Source: VFMC01 sp050248155
GTDB lineage: Bacteria; Actinomycetota; Acidimicrobiia; Acidimicrobiales; Ilumatobacteraceae
DNA length: 64,000 nucleotides
Assembly (NCBI GenBank): GCA_050248155.1
Contig: JBFWSW010000010.1
Location: 34,527-98,526, forward strand
Direction: 5' to 3'
Under the pieces are notes generated by a model. The model was not told the origin of the DNA, searched no databases, and was given only the letters and a program-made list of their open reading frames with translations. The translations under genes and the position numbers were made by a program. Shown piece by piece: positions 24,599 to 31,562 of this stretch. Position 1 is the first letter of the stretch. Each line of letters opens with the position of its first letter.

Positions 24599-25231
24599 TC
24601 AGCTGCCGAGCAGCCGGCGCTTCTGCTCCTCGAACTCCTCGACGGTCAAGGTGCCGCGCTGCATCATCCCCTCCAGCCGCTCCAGCTGCTCGGTCACGGT
24701 CGCTGTCGTCGCGGAGGGTCCGGCGGCGTACGAGCCGCGCCGCTGCGCGGCGAGCTCCATCTGCGCGTGGATGAGTCGCTGGACGCGGTCGGGATGGCGG
24801 ATGTCGGTGTACCGGCTCTGCCCGTCCTCACCGCCCGACTCGATCAGCAGGTCGCCGGCGCCGAGCAGCCGCTCGAAGATGCTCTGGCTGAAGTTGACGT
24901 TGTTGACTCGCTCGAGCGGGATCTCGATGCCGCTCTTGGCCAGCACGCCCGTGCGGAAGATGAGACGGTGCGAGGTGATCACGAAGTAGGTCGTGAACCA
25001 CTTGAGATAGCGCACGATCAGCCAGATGGCGGCGAGCGCGATGAGCGCGATGACGAGGATGCGCAGCACATCACCGCCGGTGCCCGAGACATCGGTGCTG
25101 ACCAGGAGCACGATGCCGAGCACCACCGCAGCGAACAACGTCGCCGCAGGACCGGCGAAGTACCACCAGTGAGGGTGCATGTCGAGCGCCACAGCCTCGT
25201 TGGGGTTGAGGTTCTTCCTGGGGAACGTCAT
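24599..25231 (-). CDS. Membrane PH-domain (bPH2) protein with SHOCT tail
   Basis: Function unknown. The 210-aa protein has two transmembrane helices (about 25-45 and 57-76). A bacterial PH domain follows (YFVITSHRLIFRTGVLAKSG...IPLERVNNVNF...GAGDLLIESGG). It ends in a SHOCT-like segment (EQLERLEGMMQRGTLTVEEF). SHOCT motifs often occur at ends of small membrane or lipid-interacting proteins. A TACAGT hexamer lies 7 nt before the ATG, facing the helicase promoter on the other strand. Confidence 0.85.
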   Translation of the reverse strand: MTFPRKNLNPNEAVALDMHPHWWYFAGPAATLFAAVVLGIVLLVSTDVSGTGGDVLRILVIALIALAAIWLIVRYLKWFTTYFVITSHRLIFRTGVLAKSGIEIPLERVNNVNFSQSIFERLLGAGDLLIESGGEDGQSRYTDIRHPDRVQRLIHAQMELAAQRRGSYAAGPSATTATVTEQLERLEGMMQRGTLTVEEFEEQKRRLLGS

Positions 25232-25260
25232 GGCGGTGACTGTAGCCCTATGGTGACGGA
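25232..25260. promoter_or_regulatory. Divergent promoter region, PH protein versus helicase
   Basis: 29 bp between start codons. Minus strand TACAGT (complement of 25239-25244) is 7 nt from the PH-protein ATG. Plus strand TATGGT (25249-25254) is 6 nt from the helicase GTG. Confidence 0.5.
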
Positions 25261-27144
25261 GTGACCGATGGTGCCGAGCCGATCCCCGACCGGCTGCTCC
25301 GTGGGCTCGATCCCCAACAGCGCGAGGCCGTGCTGACCGACGCCGCGCCCCTCGCCATCGTCGCCTCGGCAGGCTCCGGCAAGACGATGGTGCTCACACG
25401 ACGCATCGCGCGTCGCATCGCCGATGGCTCGGCCGACGCCCAGCACGTGCTCGCGCTCACCTTCACGCGCGACGCCGCGGGCGAGCTGCGCAGGCGCCTG
25501 CGGCGGCTCGACGTGCAGCAGTCGATCGAGTCGGGCACCTTCCACGCCGTCGCGCTGCGGCTGCTGCGCGACCGCGCGCTCGCCACCAACGGCGCAGCAC
25601 CGACCATCGCGCCCGACCGCCTCCGGCTCGTCCGCGAGGTGCTCACCGAGACGCGCCTCCGCCGTGATCCGGTTGCCGTGATGAGCGACCTCGATTGGGC
25701 GAGGGCCCGCCTCGTCGAACCGGAGCGCTTCGGCGAGGCGAGCCGTCGAGCCCGACGCCGCGGCGCGCTGGACGGTCCCGCGTTCGTCGCCGTCTCGGCC
25801 GCCTACGCCGCGCTGAAGCGACGTCGCGGCGTCGTCGACTTCGACGATCTGCTGGCACACGTGCTGCACCACATGACGACCGATCCGACATTTGCCGAGA
25901 TCGTCCGGTGGCGGTTCCGACACCTGTTCGTCGACGAGGCACAGGACCTCAACCCGTTGCAGTTCGCTGTGCTCGAGGCGATCCGCGACGGCCGTCCGGA
26001 CGTCTGCTTGGTGGGCGACCATCGCCAGGCGATCTACGGCTGGAACGGATCGGATCCTGCGGCGCTGCTCGAGGTCGAGCACCGCTTCCCCGGGGTCACC
26101 GTGGTCGGCCTCACCGGCAACTACCGGTGCTCTCCCCAGATCGTCACCACCGGCGCGGCGGCGCTCGCCGCAGCCGAGATCGACGACTCCACTGCGTCGC
26201 AGCGGCCCGACGGCCGGCGGCCCGTGTTCGCCCCGGCATCCGACGACGTCGAGGAAGCGGCGACGGTCGCGTCGCGAGTGCGCGACCTCGTGCACCGTCA
26301 CGGTGCCCGCGAGGTCGCGGTGCTGGCCCGCACGAACGAGCAGCTCCACGTGCTCCACCGAAGCCTCACCGAGGCCGGCGTCGCCGTCGCGCGATCCGCC
26401 GGTGCGACGCCACTCGAGCGAGCGATCGCCGAGGCATCACGCCTTCGCTCACGTGACGATCTCGCCGGCTGGGCCGAGGCCGTCTGGGCCGGAGACGCGA
26501 GCGATCCGGTTCGCCGACGCGTGGCCGAGGAGGTCGACCGCTTCCTCACCAGCAACGATCCGGGCGGCTTCCGTGCCTGGCTCGAGGCCCGCCAGCCCTT
26601 CGACGACCTCGAACCCGACGACGACGGCGCTGTCGCTGTGCTCACCTTCCACGCGGCGAAGGGTCGCGAGTGGGCGGCGGTCGTCGTCTGCGGTGTCGAG
26701 CGCGGGCTGGTGCCCCACGCGTCGGCGGTCACAACGGCGCAGCGCGAGGAGGAGGCGAGGCTGCTGTACGTCGCGATCACGCGAGCGTCCGACGAGCTGA
26801 TCGTCACCTGGGCGGAACGCCGGGAGGGCGGCTCCGGTGGGCCGAGCCCGTGGATCGAGGCGCTGCGTGCGGCCGTCCCACACGAGCAAGTGGCGCCGAT
26901 GCCGACCTCGATCCGTCCCGAGCGCGCGCCGGACCCGATGAGCGACCTTCGCGCATGGCGGCGGGACGTCGCTCGGGCCGCGGCGTTGAGCGAGGACGCG
27001 GTGTGCTCCGACCGGGTGCTGCGATCGCTTCTCGACGATCCGCCGAGCGACGCAACCGAGCTGGCCACTCGTCTCGGCGTCACCCTCTCGGTCGCGGAAC
27101 GCTGGGCGCCCAGGCTGCTGGCGCCGACCGGAGCCCGCGCCTGA
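25261..27144 (+). CDS. UvrD/PcrA-like ATP-dependent DNA helicase
   Basis: This is a superfamily 1A 3'-5' helicase for DNA repair or recombination. The 627-aa protein has Walker A ASAGSGKT (about 36-43), LTFTRDAAGELRRR, motif II FVDEAQD, motif III GDHRQAIYGWNGSD, motif IV GNYRCS and the late motifs LTFHAAKGREW and LYVAITRA. It is about 100 residues shorter than PcrA or UvrD, and its C-terminus ends in a helix-turn-helix-like segment (ELATRLGVTLSVAERW) in place of the usual tail. It is probably a UvrD2/HelD-like paralogue, not the main UvrD. GTG start with TATGGT 6 nt upstream. Confidence 0.9.
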   Translation: MTDGAEPIPDRLLRGLDPQQREAVLTDAAPLAIVASAGSGKTMVLTRRIARRIADGSADAQHVLALTFTRDAAGELRRRLRRLDVQQSIESGTFHAVALRLLRDRALATNGAAPTIAPDRLRLVREVLTETRLRRDPVAVMSDLDWARARLVEPERFGEASRRARRRGALDGPAFVAVSAAYAALKRRRGVVDFDDLLAHVLHHMTTDPTFAEIVRWRFRHLFVDEAQDLNPLQFAVLEAIRDGRPDVCLVGDHRQAIYGWNGSDPAALLEVEHRFPGVTVVGLTGNYRCSPQIVTTGAAALAAAEIDDSTASQRPDGRRPVFAPASDDVEEAATVASRVRDLVHRHGAREVAVLARTNEQLHVLHRSLTEAGVAVARSAGATPLERAIAEASRLRSRDDLAGWAEAVWAGDASDPVRRRVAEEVDRFLTSNDPGGFRAWLEARQPFDDLEPDDDGAVAVLTFHAAKGREWAAVVVCGVERGLVPHASAVTTAQREEEARLLYVAITRASDELIVTWAERREGGSGGPSPWIEALRAAVPHEQVAPMPTSIRPERAPDPMSDLRAWRRDVARAAALSEDAVCSDRVLRSLLDDPPSDATELATRLGVTLSVAERWAPRLLAPTGARA

Positions 27145-27152
27145 CCTGACGA

Positions 27153-27268
27153 CGGCGGGCAACCGTGTCGCACCCCCTTGCGATGATGGCCGCATGGTTT
27201 CGGGAGGTTCTGCGGCGGCGGGTAACTGTGCGACAGCCCCTCGCGATGATGGTCGCATGGGTTCGATG
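27153..27268 (+). repeat. 63-bp tandem duplication over the DUF222 start region
   Basis: CGGCGGGCAACCGTG at 27153 and CGGCGGGTAACTGTG at 27216 begin two copies offset by 63 bp. Each contains GCGATGATGG(C/T)CGCATGG, so the start codon itself is duplicated (27194 and 27257). A degenerate third stretch (GTGTGACGGCCCCTCGCGAC) is at 27297. Confidence 0.7.
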
Positions 27269-28618
27269 GGGGGCGGTTCGGCGACGGTGGATGGGGGTGT
27301 GACGGCCCCTCGCGACGCGGGTCTGACCGTGGTGGCGGTGTTGGAGGGGTTGTTGGGTGGTGTGCCCGTCGGCGAGTTGGATGCGGTGGGGTTGGGTGAG
27401 CGGTTGCAGGAGTTGGATCGGGTGCGGCGGTGGGTGGAGGCGGAGTCGGCGGTGGTGATCGCGGAGGCGGATCGTCGGCGTGTGCATCGTCAAGATGGCC
27501 ATACACGTGTTGGCGGGTGGTGTCGGTCGCGGGTGCGGTGGTCGCCCGGTGAGACGTTGGCTCGGGTGCGCACGGCCCGCCTGTTGGCCGACATCGAGGC
27601 GGTGCGGAACAGGTTGGCGGCTGGTGAGGTGGGTGTCGCGCAGGTGCACGAGTTGGCCCGGGCGTATGCCAACCCGCGTGCCGCGGTCCGCATGCCCGAG
27701 TTCGCCGACATCTTGTTGGAGCACGCGAGGACGTTGCCGTTCGAGGACTTCCGTGTGGTGGTGGGTCAGTGGGAGGCGTTGGCCGATCAGGACGGTTCCG
27801 AACGGGCCCATGAGGTGTCGCACCGCAACCGGCGCGCCAGTCTGCATGTGGATGGCCATCACACGTGGCTCGACGCGTCGGGTGGGAACATCGATGGGGC
27901 GCAGATGCGCGAGATCTTCGATCGGTACTGTCAGGCCGAGTACCTCGCCGATTGGGCCGATGCGCGTGATCGTCACGGTGATCTGGCCAGCGCACACGAT
28001 CTTCCACGGACTGGCCGGCAGCGGGCGTGGGATGCGTTGCTGCGGATCTTCCTCGACGCCGCCTCCACCCCCGCGGACGCGCAACCCCCCGAACCGGTGT
28101 TGCACGTCGCTGGTGACGTGCACACCGTCACCGACGTCCTCGCCGCACTCGTCGCCCACCTCGACAGCGACACCCTCAGCAGCGGCGGTGTGGTGGTGCC
28201 GGACCGGCCCCACGACCCGGCCCATGCCCGGTGTGCGACGGTCACTGGCGTGCAGTTGCCACGGTCGGCGATCCTCGACGCCCTCCTGTTCGGCCGGTTG
28301 CGCAGGGTGGTGTTCGACGGGGCCGGGGTCCCCGTCGATGTCGGCCGCCGGCGACGGTTCTTCACCGACGCGATGCGCGACGCGCTCGCCGTGCACACCT
28401 CCCGCTGCGTGTACGTGGGCTGTGAGCAGCCGCTGCACCGGTTGCAGACCGACCACCTCCACAGCCACGCACACGGCGGCGCCACCGCCACCCACAACGG
28501 CAGCCTGCTCTGCGGGCACCACAACCGGATCAAGAACCACGGCTTCACCGTCTGGCGCGACCCCGGCGGTCTCTGGCACACCTACCGACCCGACGGCACC
28601 GAACTCACACCCACCTGA
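27194..28618 (+). CDS. DUF222 (13E12-type) protein with C-terminal HNH nuclease domain
   Basis: This is a common actinobacterial multi-copy family of unproven role, probably a DNA endonuclease. The 474-aa protein has the DUF222 helical domain (about 45-300; VRRWVEAESAVVIAEADRR, GWCRSRVRWSPGETLARVRTA). It ends in an HNH site CVYVGCEQPLHRLQTDHLHS...NGSLLCGHHNRIKNHGF. The first 350 bp use TTG, GGT and GTG codons far more than neighbours, suggesting transfer. The start is uncertain because the ATG region is tandemly duplicated (27194 or 27257). Confidence 0.85.
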   Translation: MVSGGSAAAGNCATAPRDDGRMGSMGGGSATVDGGVTAPRDAGLTVVAVLEGLLGGVPVGELDAVGLGERLQELDRVRRWVEAESAVVIAEADRRRVHRQDGHTRVGGWCRSRVRWSPGETLARVRTARLLADIEAVRNRLAAGEVGVAQVHELARAYANPRAAVRMPEFADILLEHARTLPFEDFRVVVGQWEALADQDGSERAHEVSHRNRRASLHVDGHHTWLDASGGNIDGAQMREIFDRYCQAEYLADWADARDRHGDLASAHDLPRTGRQRAWDALLRIFLDAASTPADAQPPEPVLHVAGDVHTVTDVLAALVAHLDSDTLSSGGVVVPDRPHDPAHARCATVTGVQLPRSAILDALLFGRLRRVVFDGAGVPVDVGRRRRFFTDAMRDALAVHTSRCVYVGCEQPLHRLQTDHLHSHAHGGATATHNGSLLCGHHNRIKNHGFTVWRDPGGLWHTYRPDGTELTPT

Positions 28619-28621
28619 CCC

Positions 28622-28639
28622 CCGCCGCACGACCGGCGG
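28622..28639. terminator. Short hairpin between convergent DUF222 and xthA
   Basis: CCGCCG and CGGCGG around a 6-nt loop, in the 28-bp gap between two convergent stop codons. Probably a bidirectional terminator, without a clear T-tract. Confidence 0.4.
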
Positions 28640-28646
28640 CGGAGCA

Positions 28647-29423
28647 TCAGTCGTCGAAGTCGACGACGACCGGGGCGTGGTCGGAGGGCTGCTGGCCCTT
28701 GCGCGCGTTGCGATCGACGACGGACCAACGCGCACGCTGCGCCAACGAGTCGGTGGCGAGGAGCAGGTCGATGCGCAGCCCGCGGCCCTGGTGGAAGTCA
28801 CCTGCCCGGTAGTCCCACCACGTGTACAGCCGGTCCTGGTCGTAGAACCGACGGAACAGGTCGTGCAGGCCCCAGCCCTCCAGCTCGGCCAGCAACGCGC
28901 GCTCGGGCGGGCTGGTGTGCGTCGCGCCGACGAACTTCGCTGGGTCGTACACGTCGCGATCGTCGGGTGCGATGTTGAAGTCACCAGCCACGACGTACTG
29001 CTCAGTCGGCGCGGTGACCGCATCGAGGTGCTGACGCAGTTGAGCGAGCCACCCGAGCTTGTACTGGTAGTGATCGTTGTCGAGCGAGCGTCCGTTGGGC
29101 ACGTACACGCTCGTCACCCGGACGTCGCCGCACTGCGCCGTGATGATGCGCGCGTCGGGGTCCGGATCACCAGTGGACGGGTGGAAGTTCGAGACCACGT
29201 CGGCGACGCCGAGCTTGGACAGGATGGCGACGCCGTTCCACTGACCCTGCCCGTAGTGCGCCGACTCGTACCCGAGCCCGGCGAAGGTGAGCGCCGGGAA
29301 GGCGTCGTCGGAGATCTTCGTCTCCTGCATGCACACGATGTCGGGCTGCACGTCGGCCAGCCACTCCTCGATGCGCGGCAGGCGGACCTTCAGCGAGTTG
29401 ACGTTCCAGGTGGCGAGTCGCAC
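28647..29423 (-). CDS. xthA: Exodeoxyribonuclease III (AP endonuclease)
   Basis: This enzyme cleaves DNA at abasic sites and removes 3' blocking groups in base-excision repair. The 258-aa protein starts MRLATWNVNSLKVRLPR and has the metal Glu in CMQETKI (residue 34). It also has YVPNG, GDFNIAP and the terminal catalytic SDHAPVVVDF. The length is standard. The GTG start is exactly 6 nt after TACCGT, so it is probably leaderless. Start and function are both well supported. Confidence 0.96.
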   Translation of the reverse strand: MRLATWNVNSLKVRLPRIEEWLADVQPDIVCMQETKISDDAFPALTFAGLGYESAHYGQGQWNGVAILSKLGVADVVSNFHPSTGDPDPDARIITAQCGDVRVTSVYVPNGRSLDNDHYQYKLGWLAQLRQHLDAVTAPTEQYVVAGDFNIAPDDRDVYDPAKFVGATHTSPPERALLAELEGWGLHDLFRRFYDQDRLYTWWDYRAGDFHQGRGLRIDLLLATDSLAQRARWSVVDRNARKGQQPSDHAPVVVDFDD

Positions 29424-29443
29424 GGGTCGACGGTACCCAACGA

Positions 29444-30871
29444 TCAGCGCGTGCGTCGACGGCGCGGCGCTGACGGCGCGTCGGACTCGGACGCGGGTGT
29501 CGCCTCGACCGGCTTGGCCGCCTTGGAGGCCTTGGAGGCCTTGGTCGCCTTCACGGCGGACCCCCGCTTGGAGGTCGCCTTCACGGGCTTGGTCGCCGGT
29601 GCGGTGTCGGTTGCGGGCATGACCTCTGCCGCCTCGGTCACCTCGGCAACCGCAGGCTGGACCGCTGTGCTCGCCTTCGTCGCCTTGGTCGCCTTCGTGG
29701 CTTTCGTCGCCTTCGTGGCTTTCGTCGCCTTGGTCGCCTTCGTGGCCTTCGTCGCCTTCGTGGCCTTCGTCGCCTTGGTTGCCTTGGTCGCCTTCGTAGC
29801 CTTGGTCGCCTTCGTGGCCTTCGTGGCCTTGGTCGCCGCAGGTGCCGCGGGGGTCTCGGCTTCGACAGGAGCTTCCGTTCCCTCGACCTCGGCGGGGCGG
29901 CTCGATCGCTTCGCCGCGCGTGTCTTCTTCGGCGGTGCTTCGACGGGCTTGGCCGTCGACATGCCCGCCACGGCGAGGTCGATGCTGCGCCGCGCCGGGG
30001 CGAAGCTCTCGACCACCAGCGTGACCGCGTCACCGATCTTCATCAGCTCCCGAGCGCTGCGCGGCGGGGGGTCTGCCATGAGCCGCAACGGGACGTACGC
30101 CTTCACGTCACCGATCCGCACGTAGGCGCCGTGGGACGAGTAGCTCTCCACGACTGCGTTCACGCTGCTGCCCACGGGATGGAGCTCGACGAAGGTGATG
30201 AACGGCAGGAGGTCGTTCACCGCCGTGGTCGAGGAGGGGCCGGCCGCTGCGGCGACGGCAGCCGCGGCAGGCGGAGGCGACGACGTCCGTCGCTCGCTCT
30301 TGCCCTGCGCGGTTCGCGCGCCGGCGGGACGTACGTTCGGCGGCGGCGCCTTCGGCACCGGCATCGGCTGGCTGGCGGCGGCACTCGGACGGCTGGCTGC
30401 AGCCTTGGTCCCTCGCTTGCGCTTGGCCTCTTTCATCGCGCTGCGGCTGACCGGCCCACGCACCGGCAGCCGGGGCACGAACACCCAGCCGACGTGGGGC
30501 ACCGGCTTGCCGCCGATCAACCGACCTTCGTCGAACAACCAGTCCACCTCACCGTGGAACTCCTGATACGAGTCGTTGGTCAGGATCGTCGCGTTCACCT
30601 TCTTCGCGATCGACAACACGAACGCATCGCCGCGACCCACGGCGCCGGCGGGCGGGGCGACCAGCTCGTTGTTCGAGATCGCTTCGTCGAACTCGGCCTG
30701 CTCCTTCGGATCGATGCGATGCCCGAAGGTCGCGTCGACCACGACCGTGACGAGCACGTCCGGGTGCTCGGCCATGAAGGCCGTCACCGCCTCGTTCAAC
30801 TGGGCGAGGCTCGGGAACGAACGCCCTTCCGTTGCGATGTTCGAACCGTCGACGACCACGTGATGTTGCAT
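29444..30871 (-). CDS. NYN (PIN-like) ribonuclease domain + S1 domain + Lys/Ala/Thr repeat tail
   Basis: This is a probable RNA-cleaving or RNA-binding protein of unusual architecture, 475 aa. Residues 1-135 match an NYN/Zc3h12a-like PIN nuclease: VVVDGSNIA with Asp8, VVVDATF (Asp46), GRGDAFVLS (Asp82), ILTNDSYQEF (Asp100). Residues about 232-302 form an S1 RNA-binding domain (SYSSHGAYVRIGDVKAYVPL). From 347 there are 18 uninterrupted TKA triplets, then a Lys/Ala/Ser-rich end (KATKASKASKAAK) and a basic RRRRTR terminus, like histone-H1 tails. The ATG has GGAG 5 nt upstream. The nuclease activity is inferred. Confidence 0.85.
   Translation of the reverse strand: MQHHVVVDGSNIATEGRSFPSLAQLNEAVTAFMAEHPDVLVTVVVDATFGHRIDPKEQAEFDEAISNNELVAPPAGAVGRGDAFVLSIAKKVNATILTNDSYQEFHGEVDWLFDEGRLIGGKPVPHVGWVFVPRLPVRGPVSRSAMKEAKRKRGTKAAASRPSAAASQPMPVPKAPPPNVRPAGARTAQGKSERRTSSPPPAAAAVAAAAGPSSTTAVNDLLPFITFVELHPVGSSVNAVVESYSSHGAYVRIGDVKAYVPLRLMADPPPRSARELMKIGDAVTLVVESFAPARRSIDLAVAGMSTAKPVEAPPKKTRAAKRSSRPAEVEGTEAPVEAETPAAPAATKATKATKATKATKATKATKATKATKATKATKATKATKATKATKATKATKATKASTAVQPAVAEVTEAAEVMPATDTAPATKPVKATSKRGSAVKATKASKASKAAKPVEATPASESDAPSAPRRRRTR
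29672..29833 (-). repeat. 9-bp codon repeat encoding (TKA)18
   Basis: 18 tandem copies of a Thr-Lys-Ala codon triplet (plus-strand pattern GTCGCCTTC/G with C/G/T wobble) within the NYN-S1 gene. Third-position differences between units show selection for the peptide or ongoing slippage. Length variation between strains is expected. Confidence 0.85.
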
Positions 30872-30912
30872 AACTCCGCCTAGTCAACCACGCCGACCGT
30901 ACGATGCTCCGC

Positions 30913-31542
30913 ATGTACGAGGCAGTCCTGTGGGACTTCGGTGGCGTCATCCTGTCGAGTCCCTTCGAAGCGTTCAATCGCTACGAGCAGGAGCGGGGGC
31001 TGCCGGTCGACTTCTTGCGCACCGTCAACGCGACCGATCCGCACACCAACGCGTGGGCGCGGCTCGAGCGCAGCGACATCACTCCGTCCGAGTTCGATCA
31101 CGCGTTCGCGGCGGACGCGCTCGCGCTCGGGCACCACGTGCCCGGTGCCGAGGTGCTCGCGCTGCTGGCCGGCGACGTGCGCCCCGAGATGGTGACGGCG
31201 CTCGACCGCGTGAAGGCTGCGGGATTCCGCACAGCGTGCCTCACGAACAACATCTCGGGTGAGCACGTGTCGTCGGCGCGGTCCGACACCATCGCGTCGA
31301 TCATGGCCCGGTTCGACGCCGTCATCGAGAGCAGCAAGGTGGGCGTGCGCAAGCCTGAGCCACGCTTCTACGAGATCGCGTGTGAGGCCCTGCACGTCGA
31401 ACCCGCTGCGTGCGTGTTCCTCGACGATCTGGGCATCAACCTGAAGCCGGCGGCGGCGATGGGGATGCACACCATCAAGGTGGTGTCGGTCGACCAGGCG
31501 ATCTCGGACCTGGAGGCAGCGCTCGAGCTCTCGCTGCGCTGA
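30913..31542 (+). CDS. HAD-superfamily hydrolase, subfamily IA
   Basis: This is a small-molecule phosphatase or related hydrolase. The 209-aa product has motif I VLWDFGGVIL, where the usual second Asp is Gly, a pattern seen in epoxide-hydrolase N-domain-like HADs. Motif II is CLTNN, motif III is in SSKVGVRKPEPRFY, and motif IV is FLDDLGINLKPA. The ATG at 30913 is chosen over 30904 because TACGAT lies 7 nt before it, fitting a leaderless start. The promoter gap to the divergent NYN gene is about 40 bp. Substrate unknown. Confidence 0.88.
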   Translation: MYEAVLWDFGGVILSSPFEAFNRYEQERGLPVDFLRTVNATDPHTNAWARLERSDITPSEFDHAFAADALALGHHVPGAEVLALLAGDVRPEMVTALDRVKAAGFRTACLTNNISGEHVSSARSDTIASIMARFDAVIESSKVGVRKPEPRFYEIACEALHVEPAACVFLDDLGINLKPAAAMGMHTIKVVSVDQAISDLEAALELSLR

Positions 31543-31543
31543 C

Positions 31544-31562
31544 GGGTCGGCCGTCGCGACCC
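31544..31562. terminator. Hairpin between convergent HAD and kgd genes
   Basis: GGGTCG and CGACCC around a 7-nt loop fill the 20-bp gap between the two stop codons. Probably a shared terminator. Confidence 0.45.

Noticed and set aside
29672..29833. Possible CRISPR-like tandem array
   Set aside because: The units are 9 bp with no spacers and are in frame within a gene. There are no cas genes.
27480..30125. 881-codon plus-strand open frame with a hydrophobic AFVAFVALVAF stretch that looks like a membrane region
   Set aside because: It crosses DUF222, xthA and the NYN gene in the wrong frames. The hydrophobic part is simply the (TKA)n repeat read from the opposite strand.
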